Shown here: in pieces, positions 10,419 through 20,098 of the stretch | How positions within the stretch are numbered: the first letter of the stretch is position 1 | Layout: each line of letters begins with the position of its first letter | Origin: Arenibacter latericius DSM 15913 | Lineage (GTDB): Bacteria > Bacteroidota > Bacteroidia > Flavobacteriales > Flavobacteriaceae | Assembly: GCF_000424985.1 (NCBI RefSeq) | Contig: NZ_AUKX01000011.1 | Location: forward strand, 48,850 to 112,849 | DNA length: 64,000 nt | Direction of reading: 5' to 3' | Translations under genes and position numbers: made by a program | Notes under the pieces: generated by a model | Seen by the model: the letters and a program-made list of their open reading frames with translations, nothing else | The model's database searches: none | Told to the model about the DNA's origin: nothing

Positions 10419-11609
10419 ATGAAAAAGGTAGTAGTAGGACTTTCAGGTGGAGTAGATTCTAGCGTAACCGCATATCTCTTAAAAGAACAAGGATATGAGG
10501 TGATCGGGCTTTTTATGAAAAATTGGCACGACGATTCGGTTACTATCTCTAATGAATGTCCTTGGTTAGAGGACAGTAATGATGCTCTTATAGTGGCTGA
10601 AAAATTGGGAATCCCTTTTCAGACAGTCGACTTAAGTGCTCAGTATAAGGAGCGTATTGTAGATTATATGTTCCGTGAATATGAAATGGGAAGAACCCCA
10701 AACCCAGATGTACTGTGCAATAGAGAAATTAAGTTTGATGTGTTTATGAAAATTGCCATGCAACTAGGTGCCGACTATGTTGCTACGGGGCATTATTGCA
10801 GAAAGGGGACTATAATTAATGAAGACGGATCGGAAACCTATCAGCTATTGGCCGGTGCCGATGCTAATAAGGACCAATCCTATTTCTTATGTCAGCTTTC
10901 TCAAGAACAACTGGCAAAAACCCTTTTCCCTATCGGAGAGCTACAGAAATCTGAAGTAAGACAGATTGCAGCAGAAAATGAATTGATTACCGCCGATAAA
11001 AAAGATTCACAAGGACTTTGTTTTATTGGAAAAGTAAGGTTGCCAGAATTTTTACAACAAAAACTAAGTCCTAAAAAAGGTGTTATTGTAGAGGTGCCTT
11101 CAGTATTGCCACAATTAAATAATGAAACTCCCAAGTTTAATTCCAAATTGGAGGAGCTAACTTTTTATGCTCAAAAACCAGTTTATCAGGTATCCGATGG
11201 TAAGGTAGTGGGCGAACACCAAGGAGCACATTATTTTACAAAAGGACAACGAAAAGGACTAGATGTAGGTGGAACTAAGGAACCTTTATTTGTCATAGAA
11301 ACTGATGTGGAAGAGAACGTTATTTATACAGGGCAAGGTAAGAGTCACCCTGGACTATATAGAAAAACACTCTTTGTAAACCTAGAGGAGCTTCATTGGG
11401 TGCGTACAGATATGGCTTTGAAGGTGGACCAATCTATGGAGGTTATGGCTAGAATCCGTTACCGTCAGCCTCTACAGAAAGCCACGCTATACAGAGTAGA
11501 TTCCGGTTTATATGTAGATTTTGAGGAAAAACAGTCCGCTATGACAGAGGGGCAGTTTGTAGCTTGGTATATTGGTGAAGAATTAGTAGGTTCGGGGGTA
11601 ATATCTTAA
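10419..11609 (+). CDS. mnmA: tRNA-specific 2-thiouridylase MnmA
   Basis: Thiolates uridine 34 of tRNAs for Lys, Glu and Gln, using sulfur relayed from a cysteine desulfurase. The 396-residue protein begins with the PP-loop LSGGVDSS (residues 8-14). The catalytic pair is present as Cys100 (DVLCNRE) and Cys201 (GLCFIG), followed by the C-terminal beta-barrel region. A GTG three bases earlier (10416) is in frame, but the ATG at 10419 gives the family start [11 protein letters not shown]. It has its own -7 box. Imperfect stem-loops lie just after the stop (11615-11656) without a T-run, so the transcript end is uncertain. Confidence 0.96.
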   Translation: MKKVVVGLSGGVDSSVTAYLLKEQGYEVIGLFMKNWHDDSVTISNECPWLEDSNDALIVAEKLGIPFQTVDLSAQYKERIVDYMFREYEMGRTPNPDVLCNREIKFDVFMKIAMQLGADYVATGHYCRKGTIINEDGSETYQLLAGADANKDQSYFLCQLSQEQLAKTLFPIGELQKSEVRQIAAENELITADKKDSQGLCFIGKVRLPEFLQQKLSPKKGVIVEVPSVLPQLNNETPKFNSKLEELTFYAQKPVYQVSDGKVVGEHQGAHYFTKGQRKGLDVGGTKEPLFVIETDVEENVIYTGQGKSHPGLYRKTLFVNLEELHWVRTDMALKVDQSMEVMARIRYRQPLQKATLYRVDSGLYVDFEEKQSAMTEGQFVAWYIGEELVGSGVIS

Positions 11610-11724
11610 TAGTCCATAACTTTTTCATCTAATGATGAATTCTTTGGACAGTTATGTTATGAGATTTTACCGTTTCAAACGGATTTAATTTACAAGGTTA
11701 TTTATTCCAAAATTCGGGCAATTA

Positions 11725-12666
11725 ATGCAGAACAGAATCACTACGCTTTTTAATATATCCTATCCTATAATTCAGGCAGGTATGGTCTGGGCCAGCGGCT
11801 GGCGATTAGCCTCTGCAGTTTCTAATGCAGGTGGTTTGGGAGTCATTGGCGCTGGGTCTATGTACCCCGAAGTGCTTAGGGAGCATATTCTTAAATGTAA
11901 GCAGGCTACAGACAAGCCTTTTGCCGTAAACGTGCCTATGTTATATCCAGATATTGATAAGCACATGGATATTATTGTGGAGCTAGGGGTAAAAATTGTT
12001 TTCACTTCGGCAGGAAATCCCAAAACCTGGACTAAGTTTTTAAAGGATAAAGGCATTACTGTAGTGCATGTAGTTAGTAGTGTAAAGTTTGCTCTAAAAG
12101 CAGAAGAAGCTGGGGTAGACGCCATTGTTGCAGAAGGGTTTGAAGCAGGAGGTCACAATGGAAGGGACGAAACTACTACACTAACGCTAATACCTGCTGT
12201 TAAGGAGAAAATAAACATACCTATTATTGCTGCTGGCGGAATCGCTACAGGAAAATCAATGTTGGCAGCTATGGTATTAGGAGCCGATGGGGTTCAGGTA
12301 GGTAGTAGGTTTGTGGCTAGTGATGAGGCTTCATCTCATCCCGATTTTAAACAAAAAGTAGTAGAAGCCGGTGAAGGAGCTACCAAGTTGACCTTAAAGG
12401 AACTTGCCCCCGTGAGAATGCTTAAAAATAAGTTTTTTCACGATATTCAAGATGCATATGCTAAGGGGGCTACCGTAGAGGATCTTAAAACTTTATTGGG
12501 ACGTGCTAGAGCGAAACGTGGAATGTTTGAAGGAGATATGGAAGAAGGAGAATTAGAAATCGGCCAAGTAGCAGCTATCATTCACGATATAAGACCAGCG
12601 GCAACTATTGTTCAGGATATGATTACTGAATTTAGAGAGGCGCAAAAAGAAGTTGCTAAGTTTTAA
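11725..12666 (+). CDS. Nitronate monooxygenase / FabK-like flavin-dependent oxidoreductase
   Basis: A 313-residue TIM-barrel flavoprotein of the nitronate monooxygenase (2-nitropropane dioxygenase) superfamily. Diagnostic parts are the N-terminal YPIIQAGMVWASGWRLA, the EAGGHNG motif near residue 140 whose His is the usual catalytic base, and the FMN phosphate-binding segments PIIAAGGIATGKS and DGVQVGSRF. The same fold serves FabK-type enoyl-ACP reductases, so the substrate cannot be fixed from sequence. The gene is flanked by mnmA on the same strand and convergent DinB. No promoter box close to consensus was seen in the 115 bp upstream. Confidence 0.85.
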   Translation: MQNRITTLFNISYPIIQAGMVWASGWRLASAVSNAGGLGVIGAGSMYPEVLREHILKCKQATDKPFAVNVPMLYPDIDKHMDIIVELGVKIVFTSAGNPKTWTKFLKDKGITVVHVVSSVKFALKAEEAGVDAIVAEGFEAGGHNGRDETTTLTLIPAVKEKINIPIIAAGGIATGKSMLAAMVLGADGVQVGSRFVASDEASSHPDFKQKVVEAGEGATKLTLKELAPVRMLKNKFFHDIQDAYAKGATVEDLKTLLGRARAKRGMFEGDMEEGELEIGQVAAIIHDIRPAATIVQDMITEFREAQKEVAKF

Positions 12667-12694
12667 AAAGCTATCAAATAACTACCTTATAGAT

Positions 12695-13201
12695 TTATTG
12701 CAAAACGCGTATGGTCACCAACATCTGACCAATATGGCGCTGACTGTGTTCTGCAGCATGAAATAAGAGACCGAGAACTGTAGAGGGCAATTTTTTACGA
12801 CCTACCGTTCGGGTCATAGTAAGTTCAGATTCTGGTAATTGTTTGAACATATATAGTGCTTGCTCTACCTTTTTATCAAAATGCCCTACTAAATCGGAAA
12901 CCCTTATGCTAGGATTTGGTTCTCCTTCCTGTTTTAAGTATTCAAATTGTTGCTCGGAAAGTGACTTCTCCTGAGTATAGGTCATCATCCGATCTAAGAC
13001 CCCTGTTAAATGCTGCATATGAAACCCTACTGAAGCACAGCCCGAAGGTTTTTCCCATAGGAGGTTATCCGGAAAATTGGCTGTATAATGTGTTAATTCC
13101 TTTCTAGATTGCAATAAGGCATGGGCTGCAGGTTGCAATAGGGGAGGTATCCCTTCAATAGGACCTCGTAACCAATATTCAGGTTCTGTTGGAGTAATCA
13201 T
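12695..13201 (-). CDS. DinB family protein
   Basis: A 168-residue four-helix protein of the DinB/YfiT-like group. The expected metal-binding histidines are visible as FHMQHLTGVLDRM near residue 60 and FHAAEHSQRHIGQM near residue 150. Members are putative metal-dependent enzymes, some acting in bacillithiol or mycothiol chemistry; most have no known substrate. It is the last gene of a minus-strand series starting with the TPR gene; the DUF2007 gene ends 14 bp upstream, so cotranscription is likely. Confidence 0.8.
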   Translation of the reverse strand: MITPTEPEYWLRGPIEGIPPLLQPAAHALLQSRKELTHYTANFPDNLLWEKPSGCASVGFHMQHLTGVLDRMMTYTQEKSLSEQQFEYLKQEGEPNPSIRVSDLVGHFDKKVEQALYMFKQLPESELTMTRTVGRKKLPSTVLGLLFHAAEHSQRHIGQMLVTIRVLQ

Positions 13202-13215
13202 TTTGGCAATAGGTT

Positions 13216-13452
13216 TTATTCCGAATCAGTAATTGCCGAAATCCGATCTACTACGGATTTAGCCTTTTCGACTTCCTCACTTTGAACATAGATTTCTTGA
13301 ACTCCCTGCATGGCTGAAGGAAAACCTGCTAATCGTCCAGATTCCGACTCGTCTTTTATAACGGGTGTTATGCCAATTTCTATTAGTTCTGCTTTAATCC
13401 TATTTGAAATAAGAAAGTTTCCAGAAAATATTTTTATATAATCCTTGTCCAT
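13216..13452 (-). CDS. DUF2007 family small protein
   Basis: A 78-residue protein with the DUF2007 layout: KIFSGNFLISNRIKAELIE, a short middle, and QEIYVQSEEVEKAKSVV at the end. Family members are sometimes annotated as signal-transducing proteins because of a PII-like fold, but no function is established. It lies 14 bp before the DinB gene and 103 bp after the SCO gene. Confidence 0.8.
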   Translation of the reverse strand: MDKDYIKIFSGNFLISNRIKAELIEIGITPVIKDESESGRLAGFPSAMQGVQEIYVQSEEVEKAKSVVDRISAITDSE

Positions 13453-13555
13453 AGTTTCCAGTTTTAATGTTCACTTAAAGTTAACAAATAATAAGAAACA
13501 GTATACGCAATTATCAATTTATAATTATTAGGAATTACAGGGTAGATAGGAGGAT

Positions 13556-14215
13556 CTATTTTTCAGTTTTAAGGAGGTCAATATCTTTCATCAATCGTTT
13601 CACTTCTTCATCAAGAGTGCCATTGTAAATTCCCCTAATCTGTTTTTGCTTATCTACTAAAACAAAATTTGGGGTGTGGATAAAATCTTGAAATCCGCCA
13701 TCTCCTTCATCCACTGCCGCAAAAAAGCTTTTTCGTGCCAAATCGTAAATATGCTTTTTATCCCCTGTAGTAATATTCCATTTGGGTTGGACTGCTCCAT
13801 TTTTACTAGCATATTCTCGTAATACAGGTACACTATCTAATACTGGAGTTACAGAAAGGGAAAGTAGCTTTACTTCATTGTCTTCTAAAAAGAAATTTTG
13901 CAACTTATTCATATTATTGGTCATAATAGGGCAAATACTAGGGCAGCGAGTAAAGAAGAAATCTGCCACATAAATTTTATTCTGATAATCTAGGTGGGTA
14001 ATGCTATCTCCATTTTGATTGATAAGACTAAAATTGGCCACAACATGATTAATAGAATCCCTTTGTTTGCTAAGATCCACTAATTCTGAGTTGAAGTCTG
14101 TGGGATTGTAGATGGGGAGTTGATTCTTTTCCGCTGTTAAATTTTTACTTATATAAACAAGTAGTATTGCAATAATTAATATTGTTATACTACTTGCAAA
14201 CCTCCTGTTTCCCAT
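13556..14215 (-). CDS. SCO1/SenC family copper-dependent thioredoxin-fold protein
   Basis: A 219-residue membrane-anchored protein. One transmembrane segment (about residues 8-24) leads into a periplasmic thioredoxin-fold domain. The copper-binding motif is present as Cys91 and Cys95 in RCPSICP, and the third ligand, a histidine, is in FIHTPNFVLVD. SCO proteins deliver copper to the CuA site of cytochrome c oxidase or act as thiol redox proteins. It follows the TPR gene by 53 bp on the same strand. No oxidase gene is nearby, so its partner must be encoded elsewhere. Confidence 0.92.
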   Translation of the reverse strand: MGNRRFASSITILIIAILLVYISKNLTAEKNQLPIYNPTDFNSELVDLSKQRDSINHVVANFSLINQNGDSITHLDYQNKIYVADFFFTRCPSICPIMTNNMNKLQNFFLEDNEVKLLSLSVTPVLDSVPVLREYASKNGAVQPKWNITTGDKKHIYDLARKSFFAAVDEGDGGFQDFIHTPNFVLVDKQKQIRGIYNGTLDEEVKRLMKDIDLLKTEK

Positions 14216-14268
14216 GCTTTTCGTCTTAATTAGCTCATTAAAAATAAACTTCTATAACATTATCATAT

Positions 14269-16014
14269 TTAAAGTACAGAGCTGTTAATAGTTAAGTCGG
14301 CATACTGCCATGCGGCATCAAATTCTTTTTTTATGTCATTGGCTTCTTCCATTTTGTTCTGTGCCTTTAAACTGTGGTACAATCCAATAAGGGACCACCC
14401 GTTTTGGCGAAGTGCATTTAGATCTTCTTTATAGCGCATCTCTGCTTCTTCATATTTTTCGGCTTTCAATAAGACTGCGCCTAAGCTTTGTCGTACAGGG
14501 ATATGCCAAGGAGCAGGTTCGCTATAAATTAATTGATCCTCAAAGTTCACCCCTTTGTTTAAATGTTCTATTGCCTTAGTTAGATTTCCTTCGGCAGCGG
14601 CAAGTTCACCGGCTACCACTTCGTAGGCCACTTTAGCTATAATAGAAGAGGGGTTGGTATAATTAGCAATGATTTTTTCTAGTTCGGGGTTGTTCCGCAT
14701 TTTATTAAGTGCATCTAATTCTTCTTTAGCTTCTTTTAAGTTGTTTTTTCTTATAAAAGCGATGCCACGTGTGTAATGCCAAATAAGTTTAAGGTGCGAA
14801 TATTGATCCCCAGGATAAGGAGTAGTTAAAATATCATTCCATTTTCCAAATCGGGTATACGCTAAAAGTGGGGTGGAAGCGAAATCTTGTAAAAAATGTA
14901 AGTTTTCTAACTCCCCAACGGGGACTTTTTCGGTGGTTTTTTTAGCTGCGTCAATTGCAGTTTCGCTATCTCCCAATAAGCTGGCAGCTGACCATAAGAA
15001 GTGAAGGTTATGTGGGTAGTAGCCTAGGGGATACATTCCTTGAGCATAACATTGTGAAATATAATCTTCATCTGCTAAAATCGCCGCTTTATTGACTTCT
15101 ACGGCATCTTTATATCTGCCAACACGGATATAAATATGAGAAGGCATGTGTACAATATGGCCTGCTGCTGGCATTAATGATCCCAACCTATCTGCACTTG
15201 GAACGGCAAGATCTGGATGTGGAAGCTCTACCATATGGATGTAGTAGTGATGTGCCCCAGGGTGATTAGGATTCAGCTTCATGGCATATTCCAAGGCTGC
15301 TTTTCCCTTTGGGGTATTGGTAGCAGGGTAGCCCTCACTATCCCAGTAGTTCCACGGAGTAGTATTCATTATTGCTTCGGCATACATAGTTTGTACGTCT
15401 GCATCTTCTGGAAAATTATCTGCCACATCTGCCATAGCATTCATATAGGCTATATTGAGTTCCGCAATATCAGCTGATAAATCATTACTGTATCTATGTG
15501 TTAATGCGGCTATTAAGGCTTGTTCTTTTGGAGAAGCACTAGCAGCTAGTTTTTTAGCCTTCAATAGTGCCTCGTACGATCTTATTTTTCGCTCATCATT
15601 TGGTAAAGCATCATTAATGTTGGGGCCTAATACATAAGCCTGCCCCCAATAAGTCATAGCCGATTTTGGATCTAGTCTACTTGCTTCCATAAAAGAACGG
15701 TGCGCCTCTGCATGGTTAAATGCATAAGCCAACTTTAGCCCCTGATTAAAGAAGGTCTGTGCTTTCTCTACTTTGGTGCTTATGCCAAAATGGTGATTTC
15801 CTAGGTTTTCAAATAAAGGTGATATCTGTTGTGTAGTATCTACATTGCTCAGCATAAATTTTGCTACCGTACATTTCATAAAATATAAAGAAGCTTGTTG
15901 AGGCTTAGCGATTTCCATAGTTCCTTCATTTGTTGTTTTGGGCTGGGTCATTAAAATGAATAAAGAAATACATAGAACGAAGATTACGATTAGTTGTACG
16001 GACTTTGTTTTCAT
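14269..16014 (-). CDS. Exported tetratricopeptide-repeat protein
   Basis: A 581-residue protein with an N-terminal hydrophobic segment (residues about 7-23), so it is exported or membrane-anchored. TPR-like helical pairs recur through the protein, for example FNQGLKLAYAFNHAEAHRSF (about residue 89), with the next helix containing YWGQAYVLGP, and a C-terminal set around LKAEKYEEAEMRYKEDL. A histidine-rich middle (HHYYIHMVELPHPDL, then HIVHMPSHIYIR) is typical of a large group of bacterial TPR proteins without known function. The SCO gene is the next gene in the same direction, so a role near copper or respiratory enzyme assembly is a reasonable guess only. No enzyme domain is seen. Confidence 0.8.
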   Translation of the reverse strand: MKTKSVQLIVIFVLCISLFILMTQPKTTNEGTMEIAKPQQASLYFMKCTVAKFMLSNVDTTQQISPLFENLGNHHFGISTKVEKAQTFFNQGLKLAYAFNHAEAHRSFMEASRLDPKSAMTYWGQAYVLGPNINDALPNDERKIRSYEALLKAKKLAASASPKEQALIAALTHRYSNDLSADIAELNIAYMNAMADVADNFPEDADVQTMYAEAIMNTTPWNYWDSEGYPATNTPKGKAALEYAMKLNPNHPGAHHYYIHMVELPHPDLAVPSADRLGSLMPAAGHIVHMPSHIYIRVGRYKDAVEVNKAAILADEDYISQCYAQGMYPLGYYPHNLHFLWSAASLLGDSETAIDAAKKTTEKVPVGELENLHFLQDFASTPLLAYTRFGKWNDILTTPYPGDQYSHLKLIWHYTRGIAFIRKNNLKEAKEELDALNKMRNNPELEKIIANYTNPSSIIAKVAYEVVAGELAAAEGNLTKAIEHLNKGVNFEDQLIYSEPAPWHIPVRQSLGAVLLKAEKYEEAEMRYKEDLNALRQNGWSLIGLYHSLKAQNKMEEANDIKKEFDAAWQYADLTINSSVL

Positions 16015-16505
16015 CGGATTATATTTAGTGGTTAATGGAGGTTGTATGCTTCTTATAAGGGAACCTTTTACGCTATTTTAAACAGTTGGTAAATCCCCGT
16101 TTTCCAGCCTAAATTGTCTGCTAGAGTTCAGTATTTAATATCTATGTTACTATTCTGTTACCTACTGTACCTAATTGGTCAAGTGCTTTTATAGAAATGG
16201 GACACTGTAATGTGGCAGAACGATTAAACTGAATTATGCCCACTATTATTTGGTTTCACAATTGAATTTCTATAATTGACGCCCATATAATAGTATAACA
16301 ATGGACTAATTTTAATTTCTAAAATAACTTATGGGGAAAGCTTTTTTTTGTTTAGGAGGGATAGATTTTGATGTGGAAACCAAAATAAAATTGGTATTAC
16401 ATACTCTTAAAGATAGTTGATTTTGATTTTATCAACAAAAATAACTCTGTAAAATACTGCAGATATGCACTGTGAATAGGGGCTATTATTGAGTGTTTTG
16501 ATTAA
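16015..16505. other. Gene-poor gap between the TPR and DUF58 genes
   Basis: The 491 bp between two minus-strand genes hold no convincing gene. A 29-codon frame occurs at 16331-16420 on the plus strand, and a weak hairpin GTTGAT/ATCAAC at 16416-16436 overlaps its stop. The TPR promoter must lie here but no TAnnTTTG box was found on the minus strand. Confidence 0.4.
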
Positions 16506-17840
16506 TTATAGCAGTCCCCTTGCTTTAATTTCTAAGTACTTATTGATAGTATTTATTGTTAAGTTTTCTGGTTTGGTAAGGATGGTCTGTATTCCATGTT
16601 TGCGAAGCTCGTTTACAATGAGCTTTTTTTCATATACAAACTTCTCGGCTATGGTTTTTTCAAATATTTGTTGGGTGGTTTGAGCTTTTTCAGCTACAAA
16701 GTGATTGAGTTCTGTATTCTCAAAGAAAATAACCACTAATAAGTGTTGTTTTGCGATGGCCTTTAAATAGGGGAGTTGTCTTTCTAAAGCATCCAAGGTC
16801 TCAAAATTGGTATATAGTAATAGTAAGTTTCTGTGGTTAATATTTCTTTTTATATCTGCGTATAATAGGCTGTAATCACTTTCAACAAAATTGGTCTTTA
16901 TATTATAAAGAGTTTCTAAAATAAGGTTCATTTGCGAGCTTCGTCTATCTGCAACCACCCTATTTTCTATCTTGTTGCTAAAGGCAAACATGCCTGCTTT
17001 ATCTTGTTTTTTTATGGCAATATTGGAAATTACCAAACTGGAATTCACCGCATAATCTAATAGGCTAAGCCCTTCAAAAGGCATTTTCATTACACGTCCC
17101 TTATCTATTATAGAATATATGGGTTGAGATCTTTCGTCTTGAAACTGATTTACCATCAGTTGTCCCCTTTTAGCCGTTGCTTTCCAATTAATATTTCGGA
17201 TGTCGTCGCCTTGTACATAGTCCTTAATCTGCTCAAACTCCATGGTATGGCCAATTCTCCTTATCTTTTTTAGACCATATTCAAACAGCCGATTCGTAAA
17301 GGCCATAAGATTATATTTGCGTAATTGAAGGAAAGAAGGGTACACCGGCACTTCCTGTTGGTTGCTAAATGTATATTTTTTAGCCACTAGTCCTAGAGGA
17401 GAGCTAGCAAAAACATTTAAATTCCCAAAAGCATATACCCCTCTTTCTGTGGGGCGTAGCTGATAAGTATATCGTTTTTTCTTTCCCTTTCCTAGTGAGG
17501 ATAGAATTCTAAAATCCCGTTTTTGAAATTGAAGGGGAAGCTCATCTATAATTTTAATCCCTACAGGAAATAAATAAGAATTAGAGAGCGAGATTTCAAT
17601 TTCATTCTCATCTCCGTTCGATAATTTTTCTGGGATTATACGCTGTCCCAAAAGCACTCCTTTTGATGCAAACAGGAGGAGGAAATCGACCATAGATGCC
17701 AAAACAAAAACAAAAAACAACAGTTTAACCACTCCCATCAGATCAGGAAAGATAAAGGACAATAGAAATCCTATTACAATTCCTGTAAGGACGATAAAAA
17801 ATCGTTTCTCTAAATAGGTGTTTTTAATTATGCTTTTCAA
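16506..17840 (-). CDS. DUF58 domain-containing membrane protein
   Basis: A 444-residue protein with two membrane segments near the N-terminus (about residues 14-60) and a DUF58 domain. The family hallmark GDDIRNINWKATAKRGQL is present around residue 215, followed by a von Willebrand A-like region. DUF58 proteins are nearly always encoded beside MoxR AAA+ ATPases and are thought to be their substrate adaptors or targets. It is the last gene of a six-gene minus-strand cluster, 39 bp after the MoxR gene. Its specific role is unknown. Confidence 0.9.
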   Translation of the reverse strand: MKSIIKNTYLEKRFFIVLTGIVIGFLLSFIFPDLMGVVKLLFFVFVLASMVDFLLLFASKGVLLGQRIIPEKLSNGDENEIEISLSNSYLFPVGIKIIDELPLQFQKRDFRILSSLGKGKKKRYTYQLRPTERGVYAFGNLNVFASSPLGLVAKKYTFSNQQEVPVYPSFLQLRKYNLMAFTNRLFEYGLKKIRRIGHTMEFEQIKDYVQGDDIRNINWKATAKRGQLMVNQFQDERSQPIYSIIDKGRVMKMPFEGLSLLDYAVNSSLVISNIAIKKQDKAGMFAFSNKIENRVVADRRSSQMNLILETLYNIKTNFVESDYSLLYADIKRNINHRNLLLLYTNFETLDALERQLPYLKAIAKQHLLVVIFFENTELNHFVAEKAQTTQQIFEKTIAEKFVYEKKLIVNELRKHGIQTILTKPENLTINTINKYLEIKARGLL

Positions 17841-17879
17841 AATAGACTGCTGTTTTGGAAATAAATTTCTTTTACTCTT

Positions 17880-18884
17880 TTACCTTGGTATTTCCATGGT
17901 TTCAATGATTTGTTCTATCACCTTATCAGGAGTAAGTCCCTCCATTTCCCTCTCGGGTGTTAATATTATACGATGCCCTAAGATTGCGGGGGCTACCTTT
18001 TTTATATCATCTGGTGTAACAAAATCGCGTCCGTTTATAGCCGCCATAGCCTTGGAGGCATCCATAATAGCAATAGAAGCCCTAGGGGATGCTCCAAGAT
18101 ATAAATTGGCATTTACCCGCGTATTATTCACAATGCCGGCTATATACTTCATCAGATTTTGTTCAATTATTATTTCCTTTATGATATCCTGATAAGCGGC
18201 AATCTGTTCGGCAGTAAGGATGGGTGTTATTTGATCTTCTGCCACCTTATTTTTTTGCTGGTGCTTGTTTTCAAGGATTTTAATCTCTTCTTCCAAGGAA
18301 GGATAGTTGACCTTTATTTTGAAAAGGAATCGGTCTAATTGCGCTTCGGGCAATCTATAAGTACCCTCTTGTTCTATGGGGTTCTGGGTGGCAAAGACTA
18401 AAAATGGGGCTTGCATTTGATATTCTTTTGAGTCTATGGTGATTTGCCGTTCTGCCATGGCCTCAAATAAAGCAGCCTGGGTTTTCGCTGGAGCCCTATT
18501 TATTTCATCGATCAAAATAATATTGGAGAAAATGGGACCTCTTTTAAACTCAAATTCTGAGGTTTTTACGTTAAAAATAGAGGTTCCTAAAATATCACTA
18601 GGCATTAAGTCTGGTGTAAACTGAATTCTACTAAAATTTACGTTCATTGTTTTTGCCAAGAGTTTTGCGGTAACCGTTTTTGCCACTCCTGGTACCCCTT
18701 CAATTAAAGAATGTCCGTTTGCTAGGATAGAAATTATTAAAAGCTGAATCATATCTTGCTGACCAACAATTATTTTTCCTAGTTCGGACTTAATTTGGCT
18801 CACGGAGTTCTGTAATTCTCCTAGGTCTATTCTATTTGTAAACTCCAAAGGATTGCTGCCTTCTTCTTTTGTTATTTCTTCCAT
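17880..18884 (-). CDS. MoxR family AAA+ ATPase
   Basis: A 334-residue cytosolic ATPase with the family signatures: Walker A GVPGVAKT near residue 64, Walker B LIDEINRAP near residue 127, sensor 1 FATQNPIEQEGTY, and the arginine-bearing LPEAQLDRF. MoxR ATPases act as chaperones for maturation of protein complexes, often working with vWA-containing partners. The start is three bases after the DUF4350 stop, showing tight coupling, and DUF58 follows. Which complex this branch serves is not known. Confidence 0.95.
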   Translation of the reverse strand: MEEITKEEGSNPLEFTNRIDLGELQNSVSQIKSELGKIIVGQQDMIQLLIISILANGHSLIEGVPGVAKTVTAKLLAKTMNVNFSRIQFTPDLMPSDILGTSIFNVKTSEFEFKRGPIFSNIILIDEINRAPAKTQAALFEAMAERQITIDSKEYQMQAPFLVFATQNPIEQEGTYRLPEAQLDRFLFKIKVNYPSLEEEIKILENKHQQKNKVAEDQITPILTAEQIAAYQDIIKEIIIEQNLMKYIAGIVNNTRVNANLYLGASPRASIAIMDASKAMAAINGRDFVTPDDIKKVAPAILGHRIILTPEREMEGLTPDKVIEQIIETMEIPR

Positions 18885-18886
18885 GC

Positions 18887-20098
18887 TTATTTTTTAAATT
18901 GATCTATTTTTTTATTCAAGCTGATAAGATCTTGCTCGGTGTGCTGATTTTTATTTTTTAAGTGAATTAGTAGATCGAGCATCGCCTTGGTTTCGGAAAT
19001 AGATTTTCCTGATCTGCCCGATAGGTCGCTCACCGCCTTATCATTTAATTGTTGTGTGTTTATATAAAAATGACTCCTTAAATATTCTAGAAAGTAATTG
19101 ATTTTCTTTGCAATTAGGTCACTGTAATCTTTATTTTCAAAATAGATTCCCCCTACAGTTCTTGCAAAATCGATGGAGGAATTTTCTAAGGGCTTTATTA
19201 TTGGAATAATACGTTGTTCCCTTTTGGCTTTAAAGAGCACAAAGATTAAAATTCCGCTTATGCCTAAATAGTAGGCCCATTTTAATGCAGGTTGATTTAG
19301 GACAAATCGCATAGGGGAATCTATAATTACCCTCCCTGCTTTCTTATAATTATCCCAATAAACCGTTGCGTTCTTTAAATAAGAAAGCGAATTGCCAACA
19401 TAATCTTCATTGCCACCAAGCATATAATAATTGGTAAAGGCCTGTGGGGTAGTATTGAGGTAAAAATTACCTTCCCCAAATTTCACACGGATAAAATTGG
19501 GGCGCTTTACCTTATTTCTGGTGGACACTTCCATTATTCCTTTTTTTTCTAGGAAAGAAATATGTCCTAAAACCGTAGTGTTAAGAGTATCTACAGAAGT
19601 GAAATGGGTATTATAAAGTCCACGAGTTAAAGAGTAATCTACTTTTGGGAAAATAGGATTCGTCAGCTTAATTTGCATAGTATCTTCTTGGATAGTATAT
19701 AAGGACTCGACCTTTATGTTTAAGGTATCCGAAAGATAAGCCCCAAAACTAGTGGCAGCAATAAAAGCATCATTTCCAGATTGCACGTAGCTAAGGAGTT
19801 GGTTAGTTTCTTGCTTATCCAATTCTAGGGAGTTGTTTATTAAGAGGTAATTGGTAGTATTGGTGCTGTCTATAGTAGATAAGGTATTGTACAAACTTTC
19901 ATTTACCGTAATAAGCTTTTGATCTGGAAATAATTGTGGCAATTCTTCAAAGAGAACATAACAACCAAAGGGTATCTTATCGCTCTTGGTGTAGGAAGGG
20001 CTCCAATTAACCGGTTTCGGTCGTACTATTTCCGTTACAATAATACCCAACAGCACGGCAATAAATATCCCGACGATGATTTTAGATCGCTTATCCAT
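18887..20098 (-). CDS. DUF4350 domain-containing membrane protein
   Basis: About 403 residues. An N-terminal membrane helix (IIVGIFIAVLLGIIVTEIV) is followed by an extracytoplasmic DUF4350 region with YTKSDKIPFGCYVLFEELP and the segment LLSYVQSGNDAFIAATSFG, resembling the glutamine-amidotransferase-like fold of ThuA relatives. A second helix near residue 280 leads to a cytoplasmic tail. The start at 20098 overlaps the DUF4129 stop by eight bases; an in-frame ATG three codons earlier (20107) is also possible. It lies between DUF4129 and MoxR in the conserved cluster. No enzymatic activity is known. Confidence 0.85.
   Translation of the reverse strand: MDKRSKIIVGIFIAVLLGIIVTEIVRPKPVNWSPSYTKSDKIPFGCYVLFEELPQLFPDQKLITVNESLYNTLSTIDSTNTTNYLLINNSLELDKQETNQLLSYVQSGNDAFIAATSFGAYLSDTLNIKVESLYTIQEDTMQIKLTNPIFPKVDYSLTRGLYNTHFTSVDTLNTTVLGHISFLEKKGIMEVSTRNKVKRPNFIRVKFGEGNFYLNTTPQAFTNYYMLGGNEDYVGNSLSYLKNATVYWDNYKKAGRVIIDSPMRFVLNQPALKWAYYLGISGILIFVLFKAKREQRIIPIIKPLENSSIDFARTVGGIYFENKDYSDLIAKKINYFLEYLRSHFYINTQQLNDKAVSDLSGRSGKSISETKAMLDLLIHLKNKNQHTEQDLISLNKKIDQFKK

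Noticed and set aside
16331..16420. 29-codon plus-strand frame in the TPR-DUF58 gap
   Set aside because: Too short, no promoter box or recognisable family, and it ends in a hairpin; chance frame in AT-rich DNA is more likely.
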